Shown piece by piece: positions 1 to 10,977 of a stretch of DNA of 64,000 nt (the stretch's first letter is position 1; each line of letters opens with the position of its first letter). This stretch comes from Parietaria judaica (lineage: Eukaryota > Streptophyta > Magnoliopsida > Rosales > Urticaceae): assembly GCA_954871525.1 (NCBI GenBank), contig OX940862.1, forward strand, positions 12,544,501-12,608,500, given 5' to 3'. The translations under genes were made by a program, and so were the position numbers. The notes under the pieces were generated by a model. It saw nothing but the letters and a program-made list of their open reading frames with translations. It ran no database searches and had not been told where the DNA came from.

Positions 1-447
1 CGTTCATTTACTTGGTCCAGTTCTACTTTCACCCTATGCTTTAAAAGATTCCTTCTAGAATAGTCTTTCCGGCTCGGCATAATGCCAGCTTGATAATCCC
101 ATGTTGCCGTCTTCGCGTATCTACTCGCTGAACTATTGTTTTGTTCTGCCTCATATTTGCTCTCAACTTTCCGAGCCATTACACCGGATCCAAATCTTGA
201 CTCGGTATTGGTCAATGTTATCGAGAAGACCCTTTGTTGGCGCGGGAATAGGAACTACGAAATCGTACCTTAACCGTAAAAGACAGTGTTCATCACGGGA
301 ATTTAGAAGCAAATGACTGTCGTTTTCGGTTAAACGACATTATCCGAAGCTATGCGGAGAGAGAGAGAGAGAGATTGGGGTGACGTGGCGGCACCAGAAA
401 CCTTTAAAAGTCGAAGAGAGAGAGAAAGAAGCCATTGGAGAAGAAGC
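1..447. other. Intergenic / 5' flank of plastid RF2 gene
   Basis: No coding region is supported. The only visible structure is an inverted repeat at 318-339 (TGTCGTTT facing AAACGACA) and a GA-rich stretch at 355-375 of the kind often found in plant 5' leaders. The ATG at 448 lies about 70 bases after the GA tract. Confidence 0.5.
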
Positions 448-1654
448 ATGGAAGGTCTGTTTCGGCCTCTGTGCAGCTCCACCACTCTCTTCTCCACAAA
501 ATCCAGACTCCAATCACCGGTTCACTCGCTCTCTCTATCTTCTTCGAGCTCCTTCCTATCCGCAAAACGCTCGCTTCCATGTCGCGCTCCTCATTGCGGT
601 AAGCTCTCCTTCTCAATCGCTTGCTGAGTTTCTACCATCTCTGAGAAAAAAACTTGTTCAGTTTTATGTTTTAGCTAGTCGTTTGTGCTGTTCATGGGGA
701 TTACTCTTTTGAATTTGGCTCAGGTTTGCAGGCGACGCAAGAAAGCCAAGCGAGTTCGGAGGTCAACAGTGAGACAACGGAATGGGCGATGCAAGGTATG
801 CCTCATATATATATATATATAAATATCATTGCATATCGCTGTAAAGTGTTCATTCTTTTTATGTTCAGATTTTTGGAGTTTTCATGCTTCCCTTTTCATT
901 TAGGACTTAAGTTTGTTATATATCACATTTGAGTTTTGTCTTGGTCTCCGCTCGTTTCGGAGCTTCTCGGTGTTTGTAATTTCTGGAAGTTCTATAGAGG
1001 ATGCGCGGGGATCGGGCTGATAGAGCTATGGAACTTTCGGATTGGCTTTTATGTATTTGATGTTTTGTTATTTAAGGGTTAATCAAACCGAGCTGTTTCG
1101 TAACTTCACGTCGTTTGTAATGTGGAGGCTATATAGAGGAAGCGCAGGGATCGCGCTGATAGAGCTACGGAACTTTCGGGTTCATAGCTTTTATGTAATT
1201 GATGTTAAACCGAGCGGTCATTTATTTTTGTACTCTTTCAGTCTTTCTCCACTGCACATGGTTTTCTTCCCGGATCGGGTCTCCACTTAATATTCATGCG
1301 TCGATTCATCTTTGCGTTGTTGCTTTTTTGTATTGGATTTATAATGATCTTTAAGGTTTTATGGCAGACTTTTATTCGTTAAGGAAGGAGGTGGAGACGA
1401 TCTCGGAACGTGTAGAAGAGACAAGATCCTCTGCCGGGCTGCAGCAATTAGAACAAGAACTCGCTGCTCTCGAGTCAAAAGCTGCTGATACCTCCTTCTG
1501 GGACGACCGAGCTACGGCTCAGGAAACTCTTCAAGCTCTGACTGATATCAAAGACAAGATCAAAATGCTCTCCGAGTTCAAAACTAAGGTCCGGTGTTTC
1601 ATAATTTGGATATACCGATTATCGTGGAACAATCATGTGATCCGGTATATTCGT

Positions 1655-1687
<33 letters not shown>

Positions 1688-3330
1688 GTATCTGTGTGTT
1701 TTTTCAGAATATACATATATATATATATATAATTTGTGTGTGCGCGCGCGCGCTGAGAAATTATCAAACCTCTAATGCAATTTTGTTTTTGGCTTTTATA
1801 CCCATTAGCTAATACAAGATAGTAACATGATTCAACAGATTTAGAACACAAATGACTAAATTAACCTTTAATGACACTAACATAAAACAATAATTAAAAT
1901 TAGAATACAATTTTTTCAGAATTAATACAATCAAATAGTACCAACTTGCAACAATATATATTTATATATATAATTAAGGGCTGTTATCTTGTCTTCTCAC
2001 CCATTTTGATTATGACATATCATAAGCAGGTTGAAGATGCCGATACGATAATTAAGCTAACCGAAGAAATGGACTCCATAGATACCGCATTGCTCGAAGA
2101 GGCTAAAGCTATCATAAAGGAAGTGAACACGGCTTTAGACCTCTTTGAGTTGACCGAGCTGCTTTCCGGCCCGTACGACAAAGAAGGTGCCGTTATATCT
2201 ATAACAGCCGGTGCCGGAGGAACCGATGCTCAGGTAGATATTGCTTACACGAATCAAAACTGCTCAGTGTTCAAAAAAATGAAAAAACCCCTAATTTGGC
2301 CGAAAACAATGTTTCGTGCTGTGTAAATACGTTGGTTGATACTTTGCAGTGCAGGATTGGGCCGACATGCTTCTGAGGATGTATGTGAGATGGGGAGAAA
2401 AGCAGAGATACAAGACGAAGGTGGTTGAGAAGTCTCCGGGAGAAGAAGCCGGGATTAAGTCAGCCACGGTGGAAGTGGAGGGTCGATATGCTTACGGTTA
2501 TTTGTCGGGTGAGAAAGGGACGCATCGGATCGTGCGACAATCTCCTTTTAACGCCAAAGGTCTCCGCCAGGTATCATTCATATCAAACTCACATTATACT
2601 TATAATTAGCCTTGTACATTTTGTTAGTGCACTTTTCGCTCTGAATTTCATTTGTATAACGGACAAAATGAAAATTCAGGTGGAAAAGCAAATCATAAAC
2701 TCGGTAATCTATGTTTTTAACTCGGGTTTTGTTTCCAGACAAGTTTTTCTGGTGTTGAAGTGATGCCGCTTCTTCCTGAAGAGTCCCTAAATGTTGATAT
2801 CCCGGAAGAGGACTTAGAAATCACTACTATGCGCGCCGGTGGAAAAGGCGGTCAAAACGTCAACAAAGTCGAAACTGCCGTTCGAATCACCCACATTCCG
2901 ACAGGTGTCACTGTCCGCTGCAGCGGTAATCTCTTTTCCCTCCAAACAAAACTTGACTCCAAATTTCATTGACAATATTTAGCGCCTCTTCGATTTAATG
3001 AAGTCAAAATGTTTTCGACACGATCCAGAGGAGAGATCCCAGGCGTCGAACAAGATCAAAGCCCTGAGCCGGTTGAAGGCGAAGCTGCTGGTGATCGCCA
3101 TAGAACAGAGAGCATCTGAGATCAAGCAGATCAGGGGAGATGCCGTGAAAGCCGAGTGGGGCCAGCAGATAAGGAACTACGTGTTCCATCCATATAAGCT
3201 CGTCAAAGACGTCCGCACGGGCTCGGAGACGACCGACATCGCCTCGGTCATGGACGGTGAATTGGAGCCCTTCATCAAGGCTTACCTCAAGCACAAGTAC
3301 ACCACGAACATGTCCACAACTAGTAGTTAG
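448..3330 (+). CDS. PRFB1: Plastid peptide chain release factor 2 (HCF109/PrfB1-type)
   Basis: Seven exons keep one frame: 448-598, 724-795, 1368-1588, 2030-2233, 2355-2570, 2739-2925, 3029-3330, giving 450 residues, close to the usual length for the family. The first ~70 residues are Ser-rich and look like a plastid transit peptide. The core has the PCRF domain, the class I RF2 stop-codon motif SPF (about residue 279, exon 5) and the catalytic GGQ (about 325-327, exon 6, in [12 protein letters not shown]), then a C-terminal block ending [20 protein letters not shown]2 ends translation at UGA/UAA by triggering peptidyl-tRNA hydrolysis on the 70S ribosome. Keeping both SPF and GGQ argues against the PrfB3 paralogue, described as having lost them. 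The start at 448 is the first ATG before the transit-like region. The symbol rests on remembered similarity to Arabidopsis HCF109. Confidence 0.93.
961..1210 (+). repeat. Diverged tandem duplication inside RF2 intron 2
   Basis: Two copies of about 120 bp lie head to tail inside the intron between 795 and 1368. Both contain a TATAGAGGA-like block, GATCG(G/C)GCTGATAGAGCTA, GGAACTTTCGG and a TTTTATGTA.TTGATGTT segment. They do not affect the coding exons. Confidence 0.6.
1655..1752. repeat. Compound CA/TA/TG/CG microsatellite in RF2 intron 3
   Basis: The block runs (CA)n, (TA)n, a short TG part, a second (TA)n and then TGTGTGTGCGCGCGCGCG. Almost every step alternates purine and pyrimidine. Confidence 0.9.
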
Positions 3331-4116
3331 ACTTGGATGATGCCATTTTCATAAGCTTTGTTGTTGTATATGTGGAATTTTGATCTCTTTTTTATGTAAT
3401 CATGTGATTTTTGCAGCTTCGGTTTCATTTTTTGATAGATCTTAAACTCAAATAGTGTTTCGTAGCACAAGAATATCTTGAAAATATCCTCAACTCGTAT
3501 TATAAATAAAGGGTTTAAGGTTTCTTTTTTCATGCATGTTGGTAATTTTTAGATGTATTCTAAAGGGGTATAATGGGCTATCTTTGATTCTCGAATCTCG
3601 ATTATGTTTTCGTACCTTATGGTAAGTCGGTCCATTGTCATGTGCATAAGCAACGACAAAACTTGTTTATCTTAATGGTAAATCAGTCCATTGTCCATTC
3701 GTCCTCTATGTGCATGTCCAGTCCAAAAGCAACAATCTTATTATTATTTTTTTTAAAAAAATTGAACATAAAGTCGACTACTTGTTAAACTTAGATATTG
3801 TCTTTTATAATTCTGTCTAGAATTGAGGGCAAAATATACAGTAATAAATATAATGGAACATATCTCATATGAATTCTGTTTTGCGCATACGATTCAAAGC
3901 ATTTTTTTCTTATCCTGAAATTGGACATAGAAGCCAAATAAAGAATACTTTATTGGTGGGGGGCAAAAATACCTCAGAATTGCAGAATAGTAACATCAAG
4001 GCATAAACAGCCATTTCAGTCCCGAAAGATGGTGTTTTTTAACTGTTATCCTCATCAGTACTTTTACCCCAAAATTCATAAATCTTAAAGAAAATCAAGA
4101 GAAAAAAACTGGGCAA
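3331..4116. other. Intergenic region between RF2 gene and snoRNA locus
   Basis: AT-rich DNA with short T and A runs and no frame that could be supported as a gene. It holds the 3' region of the RF2 gene and the downstream side of the minus-strand snoRNA locus. Confidence 0.5.
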
Positions 4117-4347
4117 GAATGTGGGTCTCATGGCATGTCCCAAATGGTAAATGCAGCGACGCTACTCCACAAGGCTATGAAATATGAGACCAGTCACTGT
4201 TGGACGTCCTTCAAAGTAAACTCCGAAGGAACTCAACAACCGCGACTATTCTTTATTTGACGTTCGCTTTGGCAATATACAAATACAAAATCAAGTTTTG
4301 CCACCAAATTCAAGCGAAAAAATCCCCTGGAAAGAGATTTATCGTCA
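4117..4347 (-). ncRNA. Probable H/ACA-type snoRNA, copy 1
   Basis: On the minus strand the RNA would have a 5' hairpin closed by TTCGCT/AGCGAA (4263-4318), an ANANNA-like H box just after it (about 4250), a middle hairpin closed by GTTG/CAAC, and a 3' hairpin closed by the 8-bp stem GGTCTCAT/ATGAGACC (4124-4191). The 3' hairpin is followed by ACA exactly three bases before the inferred 3' end at 4117. A second, diverged copy about 400 bp away keeps the same stems. Target uridines were not identified. A snoRNA class is inferred from architecture only. Confidence 0.6.
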
Positions 4348-4395
4348 CTTTGCTCAACAATCAGCATAATCACAAGACAAAAATAAGATTGGATC

Positions 4396-4493
4396 AATGG
4401 ATCAGCAGGTTGGCTTGATTTCTCCAAAAGAGAAAAAAGTTCGCTCAGTATAATCAGCTTCGATCATCTGGGGAAATAGTCATCAATTCCATA
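4396..4493 (-). ncRNA. Box C/D-like snoRNA, copy D (most diverged)
   Basis: Minus strand: a TTGATGA C-like box (4480-4485), the conserved guide-like block CCCCAGATGATCGAAG followed by CTGA (D'), then box D CTGA at 4402-4405. The ends ATGGAA / ATCCAT can pair as a short terminal stem. It lies between the two H/ACA-like copies and is the least similar of four copies. Confidence 0.55.
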
Positions 4494-4521
4494 TCTACAT
4501 TACCAAAGAAAAATAAGGCAA

Positions 4522-4753
4522 GAATGTGGGTCTCATGGCATGTCCCAAATGGTAAAGGCAGCGACGCTGCTCCACAAGGCAATGGAATATGAGACCGGTC
4601 ACCATCGGAGGACCTTCAGAGAAAACTCCCAAGGAACTCGACAATGGCGCCAGTTTTCTGTGCGACGTTCGCTTTGGCATTATACAAACACAAAATCAAG
4701 TTTGCCACCAAAAATCTAGCGAAGAAATCCCCTGGAAAGAGATTTATCGTCAC
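4522..4753 (-). ncRNA. Probable H/ACA-type snoRNA, copy 2
   Basis: Diverged duplicate of the element at 4117-4347. The 5' hairpin TTCGCT/AGCGAA (4669-4723) and the 3' hairpin GGTCTCAT/ATGAGACC (4529-4596) are exact. AGAAAA fits the H box and ACA sits three bases from the 3' end. In the middle hairpin at least one pair changes from T-A to C-G between copies and the closing stem is CCAT/ATGG here, which favours RNA structure over coding. Confidence 0.6.
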
Positions 4754-4880
4754 ATTCATTAGCAGAATCAAACAAAACAGACTGTTCTACGAATTCTTAA
4801 ACTCCATAACCTAGTGGATATACCAAATATGAATCAGAAAATTGGCTTGAATTCTCGAAATTAATCTATAAAGGTTAGAA

Positions 4881-4977
4881 GATGGATCAGAAAAATTGGC
4901 TTGGTCTCTAAGAAGAGACGTAATTCGCACAGTATAATCAGCTTCGATCATCTGGGGAAATAATCATCTCTTCCATC
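4881..4977 (-). ncRNA. Box C/D-like snoRNA, copy C
   Basis: Same layout as the copies at 5029 and 5164: terminal stem GATGGAA/TTCCATC-like ends, box D CTGA at 4887-4890, an internal D' CTGA after the conserved guide-like block, and a C box that is degenerate here (AGATGA in place of TGATGA). Confidence 0.6.
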
Positions 4978-5028
4978 AATACAGAACACGTAAAATACGA
5001 AGGTCTAACTGTATTAAAGAATCAAACA

Positions 5029-5123
5029 ATGGATCAGAAAAATTGGCTTGGTCTCTGTAAAGAGACAAAATTCGCACAGTTTAATCAGCTTCGATCATCT
5101 GGGGAAATAATCATCACTTCCAT
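5029..5123 (-). ncRNA. Box C/D-like snoRNA, copy B
   Basis: Minus strand: ATGGAA terminal stem, TGATGA (C box, 5111-5116), the guide-like block CCCCAGATGATCGAAG, D' CTGA, a second conserved block ACCAAGCCAATTTTT, then box D CTGA at 5034-5037 and closing TCCAT. About 95 nt long, typical of a plant C/D snoRNA. The rRNA or snRNA target was not identified. Confidence 0.68.
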
Positions 5124-5163
5124 GGACTCAAAACTGCCCTACATTATGAACCTATAATATAAC

Positions 5164-5258
5164 GATGGATCAGAATAATTGGCTTGGTCTCCGAAAAGAC
5201 GTGATTCGCACAGTATAATCAGCTTCGATCATCTGGGGAAATAATCATCACCTCCATC
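5164..5258 (-). ncRNA. Box C/D-like snoRNA, copy A
   Basis: Best-formed copy. Minus strand GATGG terminal stem, GTGATGA C box (5245-5250), a guide-like block before D' CTGA (5219-5222), a second block before box D CTGA (5170-5173) and a closing CCATC. Four such copies in one orientation behind one promoter match the plant habit of polycistronic snoRNA transcripts. Confidence 0.7.
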
Positions 5259-5460
5259 TATAAGCACTGATCGAATTACTAATTTGAGATTCAGCCTAAT
5301 CAGAACGATCAATAACCCAAAGATTCGACCTAATTCCCTAGATCTTGTAGCAGAGTCGACGCATTACACAGATTGCACCAATGCTACACAAAAAAGAGAG
5401 AAGAGAGAGCCAGGAATTTTCCGATCCGCGAGTGATGGAGAGGCATGAAATCCAGAATCG

Positions 5461-5579
5461 GCCATAGAAGCCTCAACGCCTTCGCGGAAGCGAACAGCTA
5501 TGGCGTCTGTTCATACGCAACGCCCATGGAAGCGATCGTGTAAACCACTCTGGGCGCTGGTAATCAGTATATAGACGCC
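5461..5579 (-). ncRNA. Structured RNA element at the 5' end of the snoRNA locus
   Basis: Two strong hairpins sit next to each other: GGCGTCT...AGACGCC (5502-5579), with an inner GCGCCCA/TGGGCGT stem, and GCCATAG...CTATGGC (5461-5504), with an inner TTCGC/GCGAA stem. This resembles a two-hairpin H/ACA RNA, but a clean ACA box is not seen, so class and function are open. Confidence 0.4.
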
Positions 5580-5685
5580 ATTGAAGACCAAACAAAAATC
5601 GCCGAAGAAAAAAAAATCGAAGCTAGGGTTTCAAGAAGAGATTGGAAGATTGAAGCAGACACTTGGATAACAGAGGAAGCGACGG

Positions 5686-5741
5686 TATTTATACTCTCGC
5701 AGGAGTTTTGGGCTTCTTCCTATGGTACACTAAAACCCTAG
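5686..5741 (-). promoter_or_regulatory. Promoter of the snoRNA locus (TATA, site II, telo-box)
   Basis: On the minus strand a TATAAATA box lies at 5686-5693. Upstream of it are a site II-like element (TGGGCT on the plus strand, 5709-5714) and a telo-box (AAACCCTA, 5733-5740). Telo-box plus site II is the known signature of plant ribosome-biogenesis and snoRNA cluster promoters. No long reading frame follows, which fits a non-coding transcript. Confidence 0.6.
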
Positions 5742-6319
5742 TTGCTCTTTAGGGCTTTTCAATCAACGGCTCACAAGAAGCCACGTGTTACACGATAAGG
5801 TATTCTCCCGTATTAAAGGCATTTTATTATTTAGTTACGAAATGATATGGTTTATTTACGTTTTGTCATTTTATTTTTAAAATAAATACCTTGTTAAAAT
5901 AAATAAACAATAATATATGAGATAATAATTACTTTAATTACCTTAAATTTCTCCAGTAATAATTGGCACTTTATCGGTCTTCTTTTCTTCCCTTGTGAAC
6001 ATTTATAACGGTGTCGTTATATTATTTCTAGTATTTAAATTGCATTAAAACTAATATATGATTCACCAAAAAAGCAAACAAAAACTTATTATAATATGCT
6101 ATATTGTGGTTTCAACTTTCAAGTTCAACATTTTGATAAACTAATTGCGATGCATATAATATATAAAAAAAATAAAAGAAGAAGAAAACATTGTTCGTTT
6201 ATTGACATGTTAAACAAATACTTCAGAAACCAGTTCCCGGTCGCGGTTTCAACCCTAGGTTAATAAATTTTAGCCGTTTAATATATATCGCTTCTTGGTC
6301 ATCGACCCCCTCGAGTTAC
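5742..6319. other. AT-rich intergenic region
   Basis: No gene supported. Lies between the divergent side of the snoRNA promoter and the 3' end of the minus-strand dehydrogenase gene. Confidence 0.5.
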
Positions 6320-9202
6320 TCACGACGACTTCTTTTTCCTAAAAAGCAAGTCTACGGAGTAAGCATTGCCCTTCTCCGCAGCGACTTCAACCCTTCTCGC
6401 ACCAACCTGGAAAAAAAATCATCCAAATTATAATTTCTGAATACAAAATAAAATAAATCATGTGTGCAATATGAATCAAAGAATGAAGGAAATACCTTGT
6501 CCATGAGCCAAAATCCAAGGCTTGGCATGTATTGCACCAGGTACATGACAGCCAGTACCGGCTACACAAAAAAACGAAAACCATTAGTTCCGAATAAAAA
6601 TAACAAAGGTTAAAACTTTATGATTAATTATCCGCTAATTATCTCCCCAAACCTGTTTTTACTGGTAAACAGATATGTATAGCTGTATCAACTCCCCTCC
6701 TAACCCTGACATAATCGACAATTTTCATTTATTTTTAATGCAAAGTGCATAATCGTAGTCATACTAGTTCCTTTACGATGGATTTGTACTTTAAAATTGC
6801 ACGCATGGCTCAATATAAATCGTCAATTTTCAACAACCATGGGAAATTTACTACACGGTAAGAGAAAATGTGACAATACGACACTTTCGAGGGTATAGCT
6901 GTTTACCTAAACTATAAATGAAGTAAAATATGAAATCATATCACGAATAGAAATGACTAGTACATCGTTTCTGTAAGAATACCTGGTATGATATCCAAGC
7001 TTCCTTCAGGCCGTGGCTGGCTGCAATTATTGTAAGCTCGGCGCATCTTTCAGACGACACGCGCTTCTGTCATGATAGTTAAGAAGATTCGTGAGTTCAC
7101 GACTTCAATGAATGGGTTTTGTTCAACGGGCCAATGGCTATTGAATCATACACCTCCGGTCGAGTTCTAACCTCTGAAACGCCTTTGGTTTTGGAAGTCG
7201 ATGCTTCAGAAACCACAGATGTTTCTATTGGCCCGGGACAGACAACTGTCACCTTGATTCCTTTCTGGCAAAGCTGTATCAATTCAAAAGGAATTCGGAA
7301 AATCGATTAGAAAGAAGCTAGATTCAGATTCACGTGTAATCAAATAAATCAGCCAGCAATGTTTTTCTTATGACAGAAGTGAAACTCCATCACATCAGTC
7401 CTAAGTGTGAAGAGTATGGACCCGGAATAGAAATCAGAGAGAAACAAGAATATGTTCTTGACAAATGAAACTCCACTCCATAACTTGAGAGTCAGACCGG
7501 AAAAATTCTCTCAATGACGTTCGATTGCAAATTCCATCAATCAAACATGATGGCTCAACCAAGACTAGGATAAAAAATGAAGGTTCAAACAGAAATCTTT
7601 CAAAGAAGTTAAAACACTTTTTTGGATTAAAAAAAAAATGATAGAATATATTAATAGATCAAACTGTAATCTGTAGCTCTATCATTTCCACAAGAACAAG
7701 AAAATTCGGAAAAAAATCAAACCTCAGAACGAAGAGTATGGAAGTATCCATTTAGAGCGTGTTTAGAAGCAGAATACATGGCCTGGCCCGGTGCAGGCGT
7801 TTTTCCCGCTGCACTGCTCATCTGCATGATAATGAATTTAGTCTATAAGCTTTGAAATGAAAATGATCGTGCTATCTTACCGATAAAGTTATTTATATTG
7901 TGTTTTTAATGATTATAAAACAAAAACAAGTTTATCGACATACCACGACGAAATGACCTTTTCCCCGTTTCAGCATGTACGGAGCCAGAACTCGTGTCAG
8001 AGATATTGTCCCAAAGACATTGACATCAAATGTTGCCAACACACCAGTGATAACGAAAAGGAAAAACCTCAACAAATTAAAATAAGATCATTATTCCTCT
8101 TTAGCAGGGGAAGCATAGGATTATCAATTATTTTTTGTAGACCTAGTAACATACTTATTAAAGATGTATAAACCACGAGCACGGTATTACCGAAAGATTG
8201 TTTTTGGTTTAATGTGATACCTTGAGACTTTCCTCGGACACCTCAAGAGCTGATGTTTTCTGCCAAGGAACCAAACCACATATTAGAAAATAGATACATT
8301 AGTAGATATATAAAGGATTAAAGTGGAAGCATTTCCTTGTTAAGCGGCTTTTTGTATCTAGTTTTTAAGGACAATAAATCACCTATCCGATTTCCTAAAC
8401 TGATCATGAATCGGGTTTTCACAATCGCAAACTAATAACTAATTACTGCTTACTTACAGGACGCTCGAAAGCCGCATTGTGTATCATATAATCAACGCCA
8501 CTATCCGGGAAAAGCGAATCTGCTTTCTGAGCGATTTCCCTGAGAGCTTCTTCGCTGGACGTCAAGTCCAATGGCAAAACCTGAACGCCATGAGGAGCAT
8601 GCTTACCTGTGAAACCAATCCATTATGAGATCGCTACGACATGCATACGAATCCAGAGACTTACACAGTCACTCACCGGAAAGTTGTTGCTTGACTCGCT
8701 CCAGTCCCGCTTCATTCCGTGCAGAAATAATTAGCTTCGCCCCTAAGCTCGCGAGTTGCTTAGCAAGAACTTCCCCTTCAAATCCATCATATCGAAGCAA
8801 AAAAAAAAATATCAAAATTCTCATTCATAAACGATGAGATCTTACTATGATCATCTGTTCTCTTCAAAAGTGAAAGCATTACAAATCGATAAATTACATA
8901 CCGATTCCACGACTAGCTCCAGTAATCCAGAAAACCTGAAACAAACGATTACACAATTGGTTCTGAAAATGAGAAATTCTGGTGATTCAGCTCAGTACCT
9001 TATCTTCGACTTCTTCGCGCTTCACGTGTCTTTTGGAAATCAAAGTGAAATCCCCTGAATCAGCAAACGAGTGATCAGAAAGCGGAGAAATCCATGTCGC
9101 TGGAACCAAACACGGAGAAAAATTACCTTCAGCAGTGGCGAATTTGAACAGAGAAACTACGAGGATGACGACTATGGAAGCGAATAAGCAGATGATCACC
9201 AT
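6320..9202 (-). CDS. DHRS7-type short-chain dehydrogenase/reductase
   Basis: Twelve exons in minus order: 9127-9202, 8999-9054, 8902-8935, 8677-8775, 8458-8606, 8221-8259, 7944-8036, 7723-7821, 7172-7273, 6983-7066, 6496-6561, 6320-6406. They give 327 residues. An N-terminal hydrophobic anchor (about residues 1-25) is followed by the SDR cofactor motif TGASRGIG (about 49-56), an NAA motif, SS in VVMSSAAGK and the catalytic YSASK (about 198-202). The C-terminus LVQYMPSLGFWLMDKVGARR matches the tail of human DHRS7 in style. It probably acts as an NAD(P)(H)-dependent reductase on a membrane such as the ER; the substrate is unknown. The intron before exon 7 ends in TG, with no AG acceptor in frame, so splicing there is uncertain. 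Confidence 0.88.
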
Positions 9203-9854
9203 TGTTGCTTAGCTCTGAGTTTTCAGAGCTCACTACACACACACCCCTTGATTGTGAATATTAATTAAATTATAAAAAAATATTTCAAATGTTTATTTTA
9301 TGTTAAATTTTTTTAAAATATTTATTTGTGAAAATAAAAAATATACGTAACAAGTAATTTTTTAAAAGATACGACTCAAAATGGACAGTTTTTAATTAAA
9401 TTAATAAATATGTTGTGAAATATTTATTAAATTATTAAAAAATAATTTGCGGCATTGGGCCTCAATTTGGATGGGCCTGGAAAGATAAGCCCATTACAAC
9501 ACTAGTATATCATAAACGACTGGGCTGAGAGAAACGACATTGTTTCAGCATAAGAAGCCCGCCCACTGATCCGCAACCTTTCTTGTAAACGACAATGGCG
9601 GGTTGAGCTTCGAGATTCCACCATCGAAAAATATGTAAAATAAACAATAGAAGAAGAACCCAAAGGGGAGCTAGGGGATTTGCAAAGTAATGAAAGCGGG
9701 GATGCAAAAGGAAGGCGCGTTTGACGTTGTCCTTGAAGAATATTCGGTTTTCTCGGGTGTTGGAATACAACTAGTGTTGAGGGCGTTTCGGCCAACAAAC
9801 AGTCACGAGGATTCTTTCTCGAGTTTAGAAAAAGGAGTCCGGGTTTAGTCTTTT
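9203..9854. other. Intergenic region upstream of DHRS7-type gene
   Basis: AT-rich near 9240-9450. Short frames near 9500-9800 have no recognisable product. One AAACGACA octamer lies at 9532-9539. Confidence 0.45.
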
Positions 9855-10704
9855 TGTTAGCTGAGAAATGAGTAAGAAAATGGCAACAATGGCTAAGAAC
9901 TTCTTTGGATTGATGAACTCTGGTTACAATTTATGAATAAAGTTGTTTTCTCTCTCTAAGGGCATCTCTCTTGATTTTCGGACCTCCTTCCACTATGACT
10001 CTCCCCTCTATATATAGGCGACTTATCCTAACTTTAACTCGGATCCCTTGTTGATCTTCAAGTGGTCCTCCTCATAAATATTACGTGGTTCCATCTTGAC
10101 ATTCTCTACTGAAAGCGGGCAATCCGCACTCCTACTATCAGTGTCGCATGCTACCACTCCGAGACTTTCCTGATCCTTTAATGCGCGTACGACCTCAGAC
10201 ACCTGCCAGCCGACAATGATTCGGCCTCATTTAATGCAGACGGTCGTACACCTCTGACACATCCTCGTTGGCCTTCCCTTTTGTCTTTTGGGCTACTGAC
10301 TTCTTCGACTCCTCAGTATTCTTCCTCGCTGGTGAACTTCCTCAAGCATCTTACTCGCTGCTGGTGGACTTCCCCGAGCATCCTCCTCGCTGCTCAACTT
10401 CCTCGAGCAACTCCTTCGCCACCCAATCTCTCCGAGCAACTTTCTCGAGCATCTTCGTCGTTGGTGAACCTCCTTAAGTGTCTTCCTCGTTGCTCAGCTT
10501 CCTCGAGCAGCCTCGTTTGTCCCCTCGGAGTAACCACGCCGATGCGGATCCCCTTGCCGAAGCTTCTCCTGCGCTCATATCTGACGTCGCTCCGCCTCTT
10601 AGGACACGTGCAATGTTGAGGAAGGGTCTGGCAAGATCTGACCTGAACAACTAGACCGAAATTTCTTCTCAGGATACTGAGGCTAAATTCTCAGCTTCGA
10701 TACA
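9855..10704. mobile_element. Candidate solo LTR (~850 bp)
   Basis: Begins TGTTAGCTGAG and ends CTCAGCTTCGATACA, so it has TG...CA ends. It is flanked by CTTTT and CTTTG, a 5-bp target duplication with one mismatch. A CTATATATAG box lies near 10010 and an AATAAA near 9935. The right half (about 10330-10520) is made of degenerate repeats around TTCCTCGAGCA. No internal retroviral-type coding region or second LTR is present. Ends are inferred by eye. Confidence 0.45.
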
Positions 10705-10977
10705 CTTTGAAGTTGAATATGTAAGATTATATCAGTAAATGAACTAGAAAAACAAACTAATGGGCAATATTTAGTAGTGAAAATATGATTAAATAAAAAA
10801 AGATGAACGATTGGAAGTAAAACGACACGCGTTTCACCAGTAAAACGACATCGTTTTCTCGCATGCTTGGCACGAGCCTATTTCCCTTACCATTTCTCTC
10901 TCCGCTCTTCACCGCTAAACTCAGAAAGAGAGAGAAAGAGAGAGAGAATCCTTGGAAGCTACGAAGAAGAGATTTCA

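Noticed and set aside
4200..4680. Short frames within the snoRNA locus
   Set aside because: They cross conserved RNA stems and differ in frame between the duplicated copies, so they are not coding.
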